NCBI RefSeq assembly: GCF_023074185.1
Contig: NZ_JADPKY010000173.1
Coordinates: 1-64,000 of the forward strand
Source of the DNA: Bradyrhizobium sp. 132
GTDB taxonomy: Bacteria; Pseudomonadota; Alphaproteobacteria; Rhizobiales; Xanthobacteraceae
Direction: 5' to 3'
DNA: 64,000 nucleotides
The stretch's first letter is position 1; every line of letters begins with the position of its first letter. This document shows, piece after piece, positions 43,851 through 52,713 of this stretch. The notes under the pieces are model-generated. The model was not told the origin of the DNA. It ran no database searches and saw only the letters and a program-made list of their open reading frames with translations. A program made the translations under genes and the position numbers.

Positions 43851-44693
43851 TTAACGAATAGCCCCTGCGGGCTCGGGCGCACCGCGCCTGATAGCCAATA
43901 CGATAAGTATGCCGCCGACAATAAGCATCGGGATCGACAACAGCATGCCCATGGTTAATCCGCCCCAGAGATAACCGAGCTGGACGTCCGGTTCGCGGAA
44001 ATGCTCGCCGATGATCCGGGTCAGGCCGTAGATCAGGATGAAGCTGCCGAGAATGAGCCCCGGCCGCTTCAAGGCGCCGCGGCGGATCATCACGGCGAGG
44101 ACGATGAAGAGCAGGAGACCCTCCATGCCCGCTTCGTAGAGTTGGCTCGGATGGCGCGGCACGTTACCACCGGTCGGAAAGACCATGGCCCAAGGCAGGC
44201 TCGGGTCGGCGGGGCGGCCCCACAGCTCGCCATTGATGAAGTTCGTCAACCGCACCAGGAAAATCCCGACCGGCGCAACGCCGCAGGTGATGTCGCCGAG
44301 CGACAGGATCGAGATGCCGTTCTTCCAGGCGAACCACATCACCGCCACGACGCATCCGAGGAAGCCGCCATGGAAGGCCATGCCGCCTTCCCACAATTTG
44401 AAGATGGCAGCCGGATGTTCGACGAAGAAGGGCAGGTTGTAAAACAGGATATAACCGGTGCGGCCACCGAGAATGATGCCGAGCGTCACCCACAAGATGA
44501 AATCGTCGATCTGCGGCAGACTGATCGGCGAGGTGCCGGCCCATAGCCTGTCGTTCTTGATCAGTGCACGTGCATAGAGCCAACCGAAGGTGATCCCGCA
44601 GATATAGCCAAGCGCGTACCAGCGGATCGCGAACGGTCCGATCTCGACCGCGATCGGACTGAACGATGGAAAGTCGATGAGCAGAAAGGGCAT
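43851..44693 (-). CDS. lgt: Phosphatidylglycerol-prolipoprotein diacylglyceryl transferase
   Basis: A 280-residue inner-membrane enzyme with seven hydrophobic segments that attaches diacylglyceryl to the lipobox cysteine. The Lgt signature RLTNFINGELWGRP and the catalytic-histidine segment GGMAFHGGFLG are present. First gene of lgt-midA-pgeF. Together with lspA (8124-8618) it covers the first two lipoprotein maturation steps in this window. Confidence 0.96.
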   Translation of the reverse strand: MPFLLIDFPSFSPIAVEIGPFAIRWYALGYICGITFGWLYARALIKNDRLWAGTSPISLPQIDDFILWVTLGIILGGRTGYILFYNLPFFVEHPAAIFKLWEGGMAFHGGFLGCVVAVMWFAWKNGISILSLGDITCGVAPVGIFLVRLTNFINGELWGRPADPSLPWAMVFPTGGNVPRHPSQLYEAGMEGLLLFIVLAVMIRRGALKRPGLILGSFILIYGLTRIIGEHFREPDVQLGYLWGGLTMGMLLSIPMLIVGGILIVLAIRRGAPEPAGAIR

Positions 44694-44750
44694 CGCGCCT
44701 TGCTTCTACAGAGTGAAGGGCAAGCAGCGGCCCCGTTGGAGCTGCGCCCC

Positions 44751-44870
44751 CTCTCCCGCTTGCGGGAGAGGGTTGGGGTGAGGGTGTTTCCGCGTTCGAG
44801 ATAATCTCCGTGTGGAGAGAACCCCCACCCGGCGCTTCGCGCCGACCTCCCCCGCAAGCGGGAGAGGTGC
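44751..44870. repeat. Pair of inverted palindromic repeats (family D)
   Basis: Two copies in opposite orientation: CCCTCTCCCGCTTGCGGGAGAGGG (44751-44774, read as two arms of 10 around CTTG) and its relative at 44846-44868 (CCTCCCCCGC / GCGGGAGAGG). The middle holds GGCGCTTCGCGCC. Lies between lgt and a convergently spaced hydrolase end; a similar single hairpin is at 54410-54433. Confidence 0.75.
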
Positions 44871-44903
44871 ACCGAGCTCGCGGATAGATCGATCCATCCC
44901 GTT

Positions 44904-45635
44904 CTACACGAGATTGCGGCGATAGAGCGCCAGCAGACGCTCCCAATGCCGCTCGGCGGCGTCGCGGTCATAGACCGGACGCTTGGGGAAGGCGAAGCCG
45001 TGATGGGTGCCCGGATAGATCTCGACCTCGGCTTTGGCACCGCTCATGCCCTGCTTCACCTTCTTGATGATCTCGGCAGGCGCGTAGATGTCGGTCTCGG
45101 CGCAGGCGAAGTACAGCTCGGCTTTGGTCTTGGCTGCCGCGAGATGCGGGCTGTCGTCCTGGTCGGTTGCGAGCTGCGTGCCGTAGACCGAGGCGGCGGC
45201 CTTGACGCGATCGGGGAAATGCGTGGCGGCGTTGACGGCGTAGCGGCCGCTCATGCAATAGCCGACGGCGCCGATCAGCTTGGTGTTAGCGGCCGCCTGG
45301 CCCTCGGCATAGGTCAGCAGCGCGCGCGTGTCGTCCATGATCATGGGGATCGTGAGCGATCCCATCAGCGCGAACATGCGCTTGCGCTCCGGCGCGTTCG
45401 GATCGGCCGGCAGCGCGCCGAGCTCCATCACGCCGGAACGGTAATAGAGGTTCGGCAGCATCACGTAATAGCCCGATGTCGCGAGCCGGCGCGCCATGTC
45501 GCGCAGCTCTTCGCGGATCGCCGGCGCGTCCATGTAGAACAGGATGACCGGAAACGGCCCGCCGCGTTCGGGATGGCTGATGAAGGTTGCGGTGTGACCG
45601 TCCTTGGTGGGGATCGCGATCTGCTGGTCGATCAT
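44904..45635 (-). CDS. Dienelactone hydrolase-family protein
   Basis: A 243-residue alpha/beta hydrolase. The nucleophile elbow is GYCMSGRYA (Cys in place of Ser), the acid is in ETDIYAP and the histidine in GTHHGFAFP, the Cys-Asp-His triad of dienelactone hydrolases. I use the ATG at 45635 (MIDQQIAIPT); longer frames are antisense to the BMFP gene. No chlorocatechol genes lie nearby, so the natural ester or lactone is unknown. Confidence 0.88.
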   Translation of the reverse strand: MIDQQIAIPTKDGHTATFISHPERGGPFPVILFYMDAPAIREELRDMARRLATSGYYVMLPNLYYRSGVMELGALPADPNAPERKRMFALMGSLTIPMIMDDTRALLTYAEGQAAANTKLIGAVGYCMSGRYAVNAATHFPDRVKAAASVYGTQLATDQDDSPHLAAAKTKAELYFACAETDIYAPAEIIKKVKQGMSGAKAEVEIYPGTHHGFAFPKRPVYDRDAAERHWERLLALYRRNLV

Positions 45636-45803
45636 CTCGAGCGCCTTTGTGATTCTTCTTATGCAGGGACGTTGAATACGATTGCAAGGAAACCGGGGCA
45701 TGACAAGGATACCGCCGATCGGCCCTTGAACCGGGCCAAACGGGTTGCCATTGTCTCCCGGCGCATTCGCGCAGAGTTTATCGAAGGCCGCCAGGAGACC
45801 GAC

Positions 45804-46055
45804 ATGACCCAGACCAACAACCGGTTTTTCGACGAGATCGGCCGGCTGATGAACGATGCCGCCGGTGCCGCCCAGGGCGTCAAGCGCGAGGTCGACACCG
45901 TGTTGCGCACCCAGGCCGAAAAATTCCTGCGCGACATGGACCTGGTCAAGCGCGAGGAGTTCGAGGCGGTCAAGGACATGGCCCGGCTCGCCCGCGAAGA
46001 GAACGAGGCCCTGAAGGCCCGCATCGTGGCGCTGGAAGCCAAGCTCGGCGGCTAA
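45804..46055 (+). CDS. UbiK/BMFP-family accessory protein
   Basis: An 83-residue protein, AGGAG before the ATG. It has an amphipathic N-terminal part (NNRFFDEIGRLMNDAAGAAQ) and a C-terminal coiled coil (VKREEFEAVKDMARLAREEN), the BMFP/YqiC pattern. These proteins trimerise at the membrane; in E. coli UbiK aids aerobic ubiquinone synthesis. Upstream of rplY by 220 bases on the same strand. Confidence 0.85.
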   Translation: MTQTNNRFFDEIGRLMNDAAGAAQGVKREVDTVLRTQAEKFLRDMDLVKREEFEAVKDMARLAREENEALKARIVALEAKLGG

Positions 46056-46227
46056 GGCGCCAACCGGGAACGAACCGCGGCATGAAGTTCCCGGGTTTCG
46101 CCGCTCCATCCGGTCTATCCGGTCCTCACCGGCGGCCCATTCTCCTTGTCATTTCCGCATCTTCCGGGTAAAAGCCCGCTACGTCCGCGGCCCCCGCACC
46201 CCTGGAGGCTTGCTGCGGCGTATGCCA

Positions 46228-46246
46228 TGGGCCGCCTTGCGGCCCA
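46228..46246 (+). promoter_or_regulatory. Perfect hairpin in the rplY leader
   Basis: TGGGCCGC (46228-46235) pairs with GCGGCCCA (46239-46246) around CTT, 31 bases before the rplY ATG. It may be a terminator remnant of the preceding gene or an element that L25 binds to control its own mRNA; the sequence alone does not decide. Confidence 0.4.
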
Positions 46247-46277
46247 TTAACTTTTGCAAAAACAAGGACTTAACGTT

Positions 46278-46997
46278 ATGGCGACCGTCAAGGAATTGAA
46301 GGCGACCGCACGTCCGAAGAGCGGCAAGGGGGCCGCCCGGGCTGAGCGTCGCGCCGGGAGAGTGCCCGGAGTGATCTATGGCAACAACCAGCCCCCGCTG
46401 ACGATCTCGATCGAAGATCGCGAACTGCGCACGCGCATCCTTGCCGGCCGGTTCCTGACCACGCTGGTCGACATCGACCTCGAGGGCAACAAGCACCGCG
46501 TGATTCCGCGCGACTACCACCTCGATCCGGTCAAGGACTTCCCGATCCACGTCGACTTCATGCGGCTCGGCGAAGGCGCCACCATCCGCATCAGCGTTCC
46601 CTTGCATGTGGTGAAGGCTGAAGGTTCGCCCGGCGTGAAGCGCGGCGGCGCCGTGAACATCGTTGCGCATGCGATCGAGCTCGAGTGCGGTGTGGAGAAC
46701 ATCCCGCAGTTCATCGAGGTTGATGTCGGTTCGCTCGAAATCGGCCACTCGCTGCATCTCTCCGACATCAAGCTGCCGGCCGGTGTGAAGGCGCTGACCT
46801 CGGAGGACGCGACCCTTGTGACCATCGTGCCGCCGTCCGGCTACGCCGAAGAGCAGAAGGCTGCGGCTGCTGCTCCGGCTGCGGGTGCTGCTGCTCCGGC
46901 GGCCGGTGCTGCCGCTCCTGCTGCGGGTGCTGCTCCGGCAGCGGCTGCCAAAGCTCCCGCTGCCAAGGCTCCCGCCGGCGGCGACAAGAAGAAGTAA
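46278..46997 (+). CDS. rplY: 50S ribosomal protein L25 (CTC type)
   Basis: A 239-residue two-domain L25/Ctc protein that binds 5S rRNA. The N-terminal L25 domain (ATARPKSGKGAARAERRAG ... VPGVIYG) and the TL5-like beta domain up to about residue 195 are normal. The last 45 residues are an Ala/Pro/Gly repeat (units of APAAGA) ending in KKK, a flexible basic tail. AAGGA precedes the ATG. First gene of rplY-pth-ychF. Confidence 0.95.
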   Translation: MATVKELKATARPKSGKGAARAERRAGRVPGVIYGNNQPPLTISIEDRELRTRILAGRFLTTLVDIDLEGNKHRVIPRDYHLDPVKDFPIHVDFMRLGEGATIRISVPLHVVKAEGSPGVKRGGAVNIVAHAIELECGVENIPQFIEVDVGSLEIGHSLHLSDIKLPAGVKALTSEDATLVTIVPPSGYAEEQKAAAAAPAAGAAAPAAGAAAPAAGAAPAAAAKAPAAKAPAGGDKKK

Positions 46998-47055
46998 TCT
47001 CTCAAAGCCGGCGCGCGGTCTCTGATCGCGCGCCGAGCGAGGGGCGCGCCGCGTC

Positions 47056-47661
47056 ATGCGACTCTTTGTTGGGCTCGGCAATCCCGGCCCGAAATTCGCA
47101 CGTAACCGGCACAATGTCGGCTTCATGGCCGTCGACGAGATCGCGCGGCGTCACGGTTTCGCGCCATGGCGCCGCAGGTTTCAAGGCGAGACCTCGGAAG
47201 GCACGCTCGGTACTGAGCGCGTGATCCTGCTCAAGCCGGCGACTTACATGAACGATTCCGGCCGCAGCGTTCAGGAAGCGGCAAGCTTCTTCAAGATCGC
47301 ACCGGGCGACGTCACCGTATTCCATGACGAGCTCGAACTGCCGCCGGGCAAGGTGCGGGTGAAGGTCGGCGGCGGCATCGCCGGCCACAACGGCCTGCGC
47401 TCGATCTCGGCGCATATCGGCAACGAGTACCGCCGGGTGCGGCTCGGCATCGGTCATCCCGGCGTCAAGGAACTGGTGCACGGCCACGTGCTGTCGGACT
47501 TCGCCAAGGCCGACAACGACTGGGTGGCGACGCTCTGCGACGCGGTGGCCGAGCACGCGGCACTGGTTGCCAAAGGCACGGACGCGACCTTCGCCAACAG
47601 GGTGCATCTCGCCATGCAGGCGAAGGGATTTTTGACCAAGGACGACAACGGCAAGGAATAA
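47056..47661 (+). CDS. pth: Peptidyl-tRNA hydrolase
   Basis: A 201-residue enzyme that recycles peptidyl-tRNAs released from ribosomes. N9, catalytic H19 (RHNVGF), the KPATYMNDSG loop and the HDELELPPG acid region are all present. It lies 58 bases after rplY and 5 bases before ychF, so the three form one operon. Confidence 0.96.
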   Translation: MRLFVGLGNPGPKFARNRHNVGFMAVDEIARRHGFAPWRRRFQGETSEGTLGTERVILLKPATYMNDSGRSVQEAASFFKIAPGDVTVFHDELELPPGKVRVKVGGGIAGHNGLRSISAHIGNEYRRVRLGIGHPGVKELVHGHVLSDFAKADNDWVATLCDAVAEHAALVAKGTDATFANRVHLAMQAKGFLTKDDNGKE

Positions 47662-47666
47662 CGCTC

Positions 47667-48764
47667 GTGGGATTTAAATGCGGGATCGTCGGATTGCCCA
47701 ATGTCGGCAAATCGACCTTGTTCAATGCGCTGACCGAGACGGCCGCGGCGCAGGCGGCGAACTATCCGTTCTGCACGATCGAGCCGAATGTCGGCGAGGT
47801 CGCGGTGCCGGATCCGCGGCTCGACAAGCTGTCGGCGATCGCCAAATCGGCGCAGATCATCCCGACCCGGCTGACCTTCGTCGACATCGCCGGCCTCGTG
47901 CGCGGTGCGTCCAAGGGTGAAGGCCTCGGCAATCAATTCCTGGCCACCATCCGCGAGGTCGACGCCGTCGCGCATGTCGTGCGCTGCTTTGAAGATTCCG
48001 ACATCACCCATGTCGAAGGCAAGATCGCCCCGCTCGCCGACATCGAGACCATCGAGACCGAGCTGATGCTCGCCGATCTCGACAGCCTCGAGAAGCGCGT
48101 CGACAACCTCTCCAAGAAGGCCAAGGGCAACGACAAGGACGCCAAGGAGCAGCTCGACCTCGTCAATCGCACGCTGGTGCTGCTGCGCGAGGGCAAGCCC
48201 GCGCGCCTCGTCGAGCGCAAGGCGGAGGAGGAGCGCGCTTTCGGGATGCTCGGCCTGCTGTCGTCCAAGCCTGTGCTCTACGTTTGCAACGTCGAGGAAG
48301 GCTCGGCCGCGACCGGCAATTCGTTCTCGAAGGCGGTGCAGGAGCAGGCTGCCAAGGAAGGCGCCATTGCCGTCGTCATCTCGGCAAAAATCGAATCCGA
48401 GGTCGCCACCATTTCACGTGACGAACGCGCCGACTTCCTGGAGACGCTGGGTCTCGAAGAGGCCGGCCTCGATCGCCTGATCCGCGCCGGCTATACGCTG
48501 CTCGACCTCATCACCTATTTCACGGTGGGCCCGAAGGAAGCGCGCGCCTGGACCATCTATCGCGGCACCAAGGCGCCGGGTGCGGCCGGTGTGATCCACA
48601 CCGACTTCGAGAAGGGTTTTATCCGCGCCGAGACCATTGCGTATGAGGACTATGTCGCGCTCAACGGCGAAGCCGGTGCCCGCGATGCCGGCAAGCTGCG
48701 CCTCGAAGGCAAGGAATACGTCGTCGCCGACGGCGACGTGATGCATTTCAGGTTTAATACGTAA
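47667..48764 (+). CDS. ychF: Redox-regulated ATPase YchF (OBG family)
   Basis: A 365-residue P-loop protein: G1 GLPNVGKST (9-17), G3 DIAGLV, the YchF-specific NxxE in place of NKxD (VCNVEEGS) that explains ATP preference, and a C-terminal TGS-type domain. It binds ribosomes and takes part in stress response. Start codon GTG with AAGGAA 8 bases upstream, inside the pth stop region. Last gene of rplY-pth-ychF. Confidence 0.95.
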   Translation: MGFKCGIVGLPNVGKSTLFNALTETAAAQAANYPFCTIEPNVGEVAVPDPRLDKLSAIAKSAQIIPTRLTFVDIAGLVRGASKGEGLGNQFLATIREVDAVAHVVRCFEDSDITHVEGKIAPLADIETIETELMLADLDSLEKRVDNLSKKAKGNDKDAKEQLDLVNRTLVLLREGKPARLVERKAEEERAFGMLGLLSSKPVLYVCNVEEGSAATGNSFSKAVQEQAAKEGAIAVVISAKIESEVATISRDERADFLETLGLEEAGLDRLIRAGYTLLDLITYFTVGPKEARAWTIYRGTKAPGAAGVIHTDFEKGFIRAETIAYEDYVALNGEAGARDAGKLRLEGKEYVVADGDVMHFRFNT

Positions 48765-48776
48765 GATTCTGGAGTT

Positions 48777-48910
48777 CGTGCCCCGGACGCAGCGCAGCGC
48801 TTCTTCAGCGGAACGCTGCAGAGCCGGGGCCCAGGAGTCTCGATTGGAGATGCATGGGTCGCGGCTCTGCGTCGCGTCATTTCATGCCGCGCCGCGTCCG
48901 GGACACGGAA
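48777..48910. repeat. Compound palindromic repeat downstream of ychF (family C)
   Basis: CCCCGG (48781-48786) with CCGGGG (48824-48829) around a GCAGCG-rich centre, followed by a half-element ending GCGTCCGGGACAC near 48905. Similar in design to the element after ilvE. Confidence 0.6.
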
Positions 48911-48913
48911 GCC

Positions 48914-49210
48914 CTACCGCAATCCGCCGCCCTGGTCCCGTATCGCGCCGAGATGCTCGTTGATGCGGAATATGATCAGGATCAGCTCCGCGACGATGCG
49001 CGAGAACACGATGCCGACGACCACGCTCGCGATCGACGACAGCAGCATCAGGAAACCGCCGAACGGGCTGATCGCCATCATCGCGAGGCCGGAGAAGATG
49101 CCGGAGAGGCCGAACAGGCAGATCAGCGCGATCACCAGCCAGTAAAAGGTCTTGATGATCGTCGGCGTGATAAAGCGGTCCCATTGAAACAGGTCGCTGA
49201 ATGAAAACAT
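48914..49210 (-). CDS. DUF4282 membrane protein
   Basis: A 98-residue protein from the ATG at 49210. It starts MFSFSDLFQWDRFITP, then two membrane helices (about 22-44 and 49-72) and a conserved cytoplasmic end RIVAELILIIFRINEHL, all typical of DUF4282. Function unknown. It is convergent with ychF and divergent from the MaoC pair. Confidence 0.85.
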   Translation of the reverse strand: MFSFSDLFQWDRFITPTIIKTFYWLVIALICLFGLSGIFSGLAMMAISPFGGFLMLLSSIASVVVGIVFSRIVAELILIIFRINEHLGAIRDQGGGLR

Positions 49211-49367
49211 CTTTTTCCCCCGGGCGAATCGCGCCCCCGCCGCGTCAATTGACCAAAAGGCGGGTCCGGCCCGACTCGTCGAATGTAGCACGAGCCATGC
49301 GGGCCGGCGGGTTGAGATTGCCGCAAAGTGCGGCCACAATCTGTCATTCCCTCAAAGCTTTCCCAAG

Positions 49368-49820
49368 ATGACCCTGACCTTCGAAGATTTTCCGCCCGGC
49401 CGGTTCGGAACATTCGGCCCGCGCCATGTCACCCGTGACGAGATCCTGGCTTTCGCCGCCGAGTTCGATCCGCAGCCGATGCACCTCGATGAGGACGCGG
49501 CCAGCAAGAGCATGCTGCGCGGCTTGTCCGGCTCGGGCTGGCACCTCTGTTCGCTGATGATGCGAATGATGGCCGACGGCTTTATCACTCGCGCCGCCTC
49601 GCTGGGTTCGCCCGGCGTGGACGAGGTGCGTTGGCTGTCGCCGCTGAGACCTGGCGACGACCTCATGCTCGACGTCGACGTGCTGGAAGCGCGTACCTCG
49701 AAGAGCCGCCCCGAGCTCGGCATCGTCAAGTTCAAATGCACCGTGCGTAACGCGGCGGGGCAGGCGCTGTGTGAGATGACCTCGCCGATCCTGATCAAGC
49801 GGCGCGAAGGGGCGGTTTGA
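49368..49820 (+). CDS. MaoC-family hydratase-like protein (first of pair)
   Basis: A 150-residue hotdog protein with the R-specific enoyl hydratase motif region FAAEFDPQPMHLDEDAA, where Asp and His are the catalytic pair. The later segments DEVRWLSPLRPGD and SRPELGIVKF are typical of MaoC dehydratases. The next gene, overlapping at TGATG, encodes a homolog with the same motif, so a heteromeric enzyme or a tandem duplication is likely. The substrate is probably an enoyl-CoA. Confidence 0.87.
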   Translation: MTLTFEDFPPGRFGTFGPRHVTRDEILAFAAEFDPQPMHLDEDAASKSMLRGLSGSGWHLCSLMMRMMADGFITRAASLGSPGVDEVRWLSPLRPGDDLMLDVDVLEARTSKSRPELGIVKFKCTVRNAAGQALCEMTSPILIKRREGAV

Positions 49821-50302
49821 TGCGGTTCTTCGAGGACATCGAGATCGGCCATCGTCGCGAGATCGGCGCCTACAATTTCACGGCGGACTCCATCAAGGCG
49901 TTCGCCGCGAAGTTCGATCCGCAGCGTTTTCACCTCGACGAGGAGGAGGGCAAGAACTCGCTGTTCGGCGGGCTCGCGGCCTCGGGCTGGCATGTCGGCT
50001 CCGCCTGCATGAGCCTGCTTGTCGCGGACGGCCAGCGTTTGGCGCGTGAGGCCGCTTCGCGCGGCGAGCAGATCGCGGTGTGGGGCCCGTCGCCGGGCTT
50101 TCGCGATCTGCGCTGGATCCGGCCGGTGCTCGCCGGTGACACCGTCGCTTACGCCAACGTCGTCATCGACAAGCGCAGCTCCGCCTCGCGTCCCGGCTGG
50201 GGCATCTTGACCGCCCGCACCACCGGCACCAACCAGCGCGGCGAGGAAGTCTACGCCATCACCGCCAGCGCCTTCGTGCCGATGCGCGTGCAGGGCGGTT
50301 AG
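49820..50302 (+). CDS. MaoC-family hydratase-like protein (second of pair)
   Basis: A 160-residue homolog of the preceding gene, with FAAKFDPQRFHLDEEEG at the catalytic motif and RDLRWIRPVLAGD and SRPGWGILTA as matching segments. I start at ATG 49820, which overlaps the previous stop (TGATG); a TTG one codon earlier is possible. Conservation of Asp and His in both copies argues that both are active or were so recently. Confidence 0.87.
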   Translation: MRFFEDIEIGHRREIGAYNFTADSIKAFAAKFDPQRFHLDEEEGKNSLFGGLAASGWHVGSACMSLLVADGQRLAREAASRGEQIAVWGPSPGFRDLRWIRPVLAGDTVAYANVVIDKRSSASRPGWGILTARTTGTNQRGEEVYAITASAFVPMRVQGG

Positions 50303-50501
50303 ATTCGTTCCAGGATGAACGGCGAAAACAGCGTGCGAGTGTTGCTCCCGCGCTATGGACGCGATTCCGGGTGGCTGCCATAAGCCTGCGCAACATGGTT
50401 TTCCCGCGAAGCAGTTGGCGGAACCATCGAGTTGCTAACCAATTATGAACCTGTCGCTGTCTATTTGATCGATCTGGGCAGAGTACAGGGGACAGAGGAC
50501 C

Positions 50502-50648
50502 ATGGCAGACCGCGGCGCACTCAAGCTGGTCGGATTCATCTTTGCTACCGCGACGCTGGCCGTGATGCTGGTCGCCGGCATGGTGGTGAAGGGCTATGCC
50601 GATGGCGGCTACACCCTGGAAGCCTCGAGCGTCGACGCGAGCCGTTAA
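50502..50648 (+). CDS. 48-residue membrane micro-protein
   Basis: ATG at 50502 with AGGGGAC and GAGGA just upstream, stop at 50648. The product has a short charged N-terminus (MADRGALK), one transmembrane helix (about 9-30) and a polar tail (GYADGGYTLEASSVDASR). The frame is clean with high third-position GC. No known family. It converges with another one-helix micro-protein on the other strand 40 bases away. Confidence 0.65.
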   Translation: MADRGALKLVGFIFATATLAVMLVAGMVVKGYADGGYTLEASSVDASR

Positions 50649-50688
50649 GAGTTCGTTAACTCCGCGGGCCGCAACGCGGCCTCCGCCT

Positions 50689-50826
50689 TCAGCGGCTATA
50701 GACGAACGCCAATATGGCGATCGCAACCGCCAGCAATCCGACAAAACGAAGCATGATCGTGCCGAACTGGTTCGGCGCGGGCCGCAACGGTATCGGGTCC
50801 GTGTTGTCGGGCCGAATGCTTTCCAT
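50689..50826 (-). CDS. 45-residue membrane micro-protein
   Basis: ATG at 50826 with GGGGGA 6 bases upstream, stop at 50689. It has a polar, Pro-rich N-terminus (MESIRPDNTDPIPLRPAPNQ) and a single C-terminal transmembrane helix (about 25-42) ending VYSR, so a tail-anchored type. No recognised family. Convergent with the 48-residue protein. Confidence 0.62.
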   Translation of the reverse strand: MESIRPDNTDPIPLRPAPNQFGTIMLRFVGLLAVAIAILAFVYSR

Positions 50827-50977
50827 GAAATTCCCCCGGCCCGGCCGCAGGGTGCGGGCGCTCGGCATTGGTCGCCAGGGAGAGGTGGAAAGTTCAAATC
50901 GGGGAACGAGACCCCACGAATCAAAACCGCCACGTCCGTTTCGGAACGCGGCGGCTGGTGATGCGTGATGCCAGCGA

Positions 50978-51400
50978 TCAGCTGTTGCGCAGGCCGTCGG
51001 CGGCGCGCTTCCACTGCGAGACGTTGTCGGCGATCATGCGGGTCGACTTCATCGCAGCCTGGCTGAGCTGGGCGTAGCCGGAGATCTCGCGCTGGACGCG
51101 CTGGCCTTCGGCGTGGAGCAGGTCGCGCAGGCTCTCGAGCTCGGAGATCAAATTCTCGATCTCGGCGAGCGAGGTGCCGGCGACGCGCTGGATCAGCGAA
51201 TTGACGTTGGTGACGGTGGCCTCCGCGCTCGGATCGAGCGGCGGCGCGTCCGTGGCGGTCGCTGCCGGACGGCGCAGATAGGCGATGTCATTGCGGACGA
51301 AGTCACGGATGCCGGCTTCGACTTCCGTCACTGCGGCGAGGTTGGTGTCGATGGTCTCGGTCTCGGTGGTTTCGGTCTTTTCCGGACGCATGGCGTTCAT
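50978..51400 (-). CDS. Coiled-coil protein of unknown function
   Basis: A 140-residue soluble protein, AGGGGA 7 bases before the ATG. Thr/Glu-rich N-terminus (EKTETTETETID), then two helical stretches, the second (about 72-120, SLIQRVAG ... QREISGYAQL) with heptad-like spacing. No cysteines and no known domain. It may be a structural or adaptor protein. Stands alone. Confidence 0.68.
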   Translation of the reverse strand: MNAMRPEKTETTETETIDTNLAAVTEVEAGIRDFVRNDIAYLRRPAATATDAPPLDPSAEATVTNVNSLIQRVAGTSLAEIENLISELESLRDLLHAEGQRVQREISGYAQLSQAAMKSTRMIADNVSQWKRAADGLRNS

Positions 51401-51593
51401 CGTTATTCCCCTGTTCGCGTTGAGCGCAGCGCGAGTGTCCCCCGCACGACGACGTCGGTCAGTGGACTAGGGCGTCGGATTTTGGCGGCAACTTGGCCGA
51501 GGTGCGGCAAGGGTGGTCCATTCGGGGGTTTTGCCGTGGCGTATGGTTACGAGAGTCTGAACGCCGCTCGCGGGGAGGGATCCGGGCGCTCAG

Positions 51594-52499
51594 CTACCAG
51601 CTCTTCTTGAAACCCGCCGTCAGGCTCTTGTTGATCGCCCCTTGCGAGGTCTCGCCGACCGAGCCGGAGACGGTGACGTTGTCGAACAGCTTTTGCTCGG
51701 CGCCGACCTTGCGCAGCCATTTGTCGTCGGTGGTCGACAGCGACTGGCCCGCGGTGATGCTGGTGCCGGTGTCGATGATGGTGACCTTGGCCGACTGGTC
51801 GGTCTCGTAATTGCGCGTGATGTGGCCGCCGACGCCGGGCAGCGCCGTGGTGCCCTGCTGGTTGACGCTGTAGCCGTTCTGGAGCGTCAGCGACGTGTCG
51901 TTCGACAGCGGCACCGACTTGGTCAGCGACGCCCCGAGCTTGCTCTGTTCGGCGCCGGGGTCGACGCGGGCTTCCACCGCGGTCTTGTCCCAGATCGCGC
52001 CCGCGCCCGGCGCGGTCGCGGCCGCCCAGGCGCTCCCGGATGACTGAGGGACGCTGCCGCCATTGGTGGCCTTCTGTGCCAGGAGCTCGGACATCGTCCG
52101 CGGCTCGTTCGTCACCGTCATGTCGGCGCCGATACGGGCGTCCCAGAACGAGGACACCGACTGCTTCACCGTCACCGCCGAGGAGCCGTTGGCGTTGGCG
52201 TTCGTCGCCCAGTTCAGCCCGTCCTTGGCGGCGGCCTGCGCGCGCTTCTTGGCGGCAATGATGTCGTTGAGCGTGCCGGCGTCGATCGCGAGCTGGCCCC
52301 AGTCGAGCTTGTCGATGTCGATACCGCGGAGCACGTCGGGGTCGTTGACGTCGGGAGCCTCGGCCGCCTCGGCATCCTCGTCGGGCACTGCGGCCGTGGG
52401 CAGAATGATCTGCGCCGAAACCGTCAGCACCGATCCCAAAATGAACGCAGCCGCCAGCACCGGCAGCCTGGTCCAGCCAAAACCTGTCGCGAATTCCAT
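51594..52499 (-). CDS. Exported strand-rich protein, possible outer-membrane protein
   Basis: A 301-residue protein with an N-terminal hydrophobic segment (about 11-31, uncertain as signal or anchor), an acidic Ala/Glu/Asp stretch, and a C-terminal half of alternating short strands (LSNDTSLTLQNGYSVN, VTVSGSVGETSQGAINK) ending in KKSW. The terminal aromatic and strand pattern suggest an outer-membrane barrel or beta-solenoid. No known family. Confidence 0.62.
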   Translation of the reverse strand: MEFATGFGWTRLPVLAAAFILGSVLTVSAQIILPTAAVPDEDAEAAEAPDVNDPDVLRGIDIDKLDWGQLAIDAGTLNDIIAAKKRAQAAAKDGLNWATNANANGSSAVTVKQSVSSFWDARIGADMTVTNEPRTMSELLAQKATNGGSVPQSSGSAWAAATAPGAGAIWDKTAVEARVDPGAEQSKLGASLTKSVPLSNDTSLTLQNGYSVNQQGTTALPGVGGHITRNYETDQSAKVTIIDTGTSITAGQSLSTTDDKWLRKVGAEQKLFDNVTVSGSVGETSQGAINKSLTAGFKKSW

Positions 52500-52713
52500 A
52501 GTCCTGCCCGTCAGCCCGGTTCGCGCTCAGAATGCGGAACCATCATTGCGAAATTGTGGCGGTTCCATCAACCGCGAACCAACGGGCCGCGCGAAAGGCG
52601 CGCGCCCGATGACGAGCTTCTCCACGATTGCATCCGGCGGGGCTGGAGGCCAGGACGCATCGCGGGGAGCATCAGCCATCGGTCCCGAACAGCGGGGCCC
52701 GTTGGTGTCCCTT

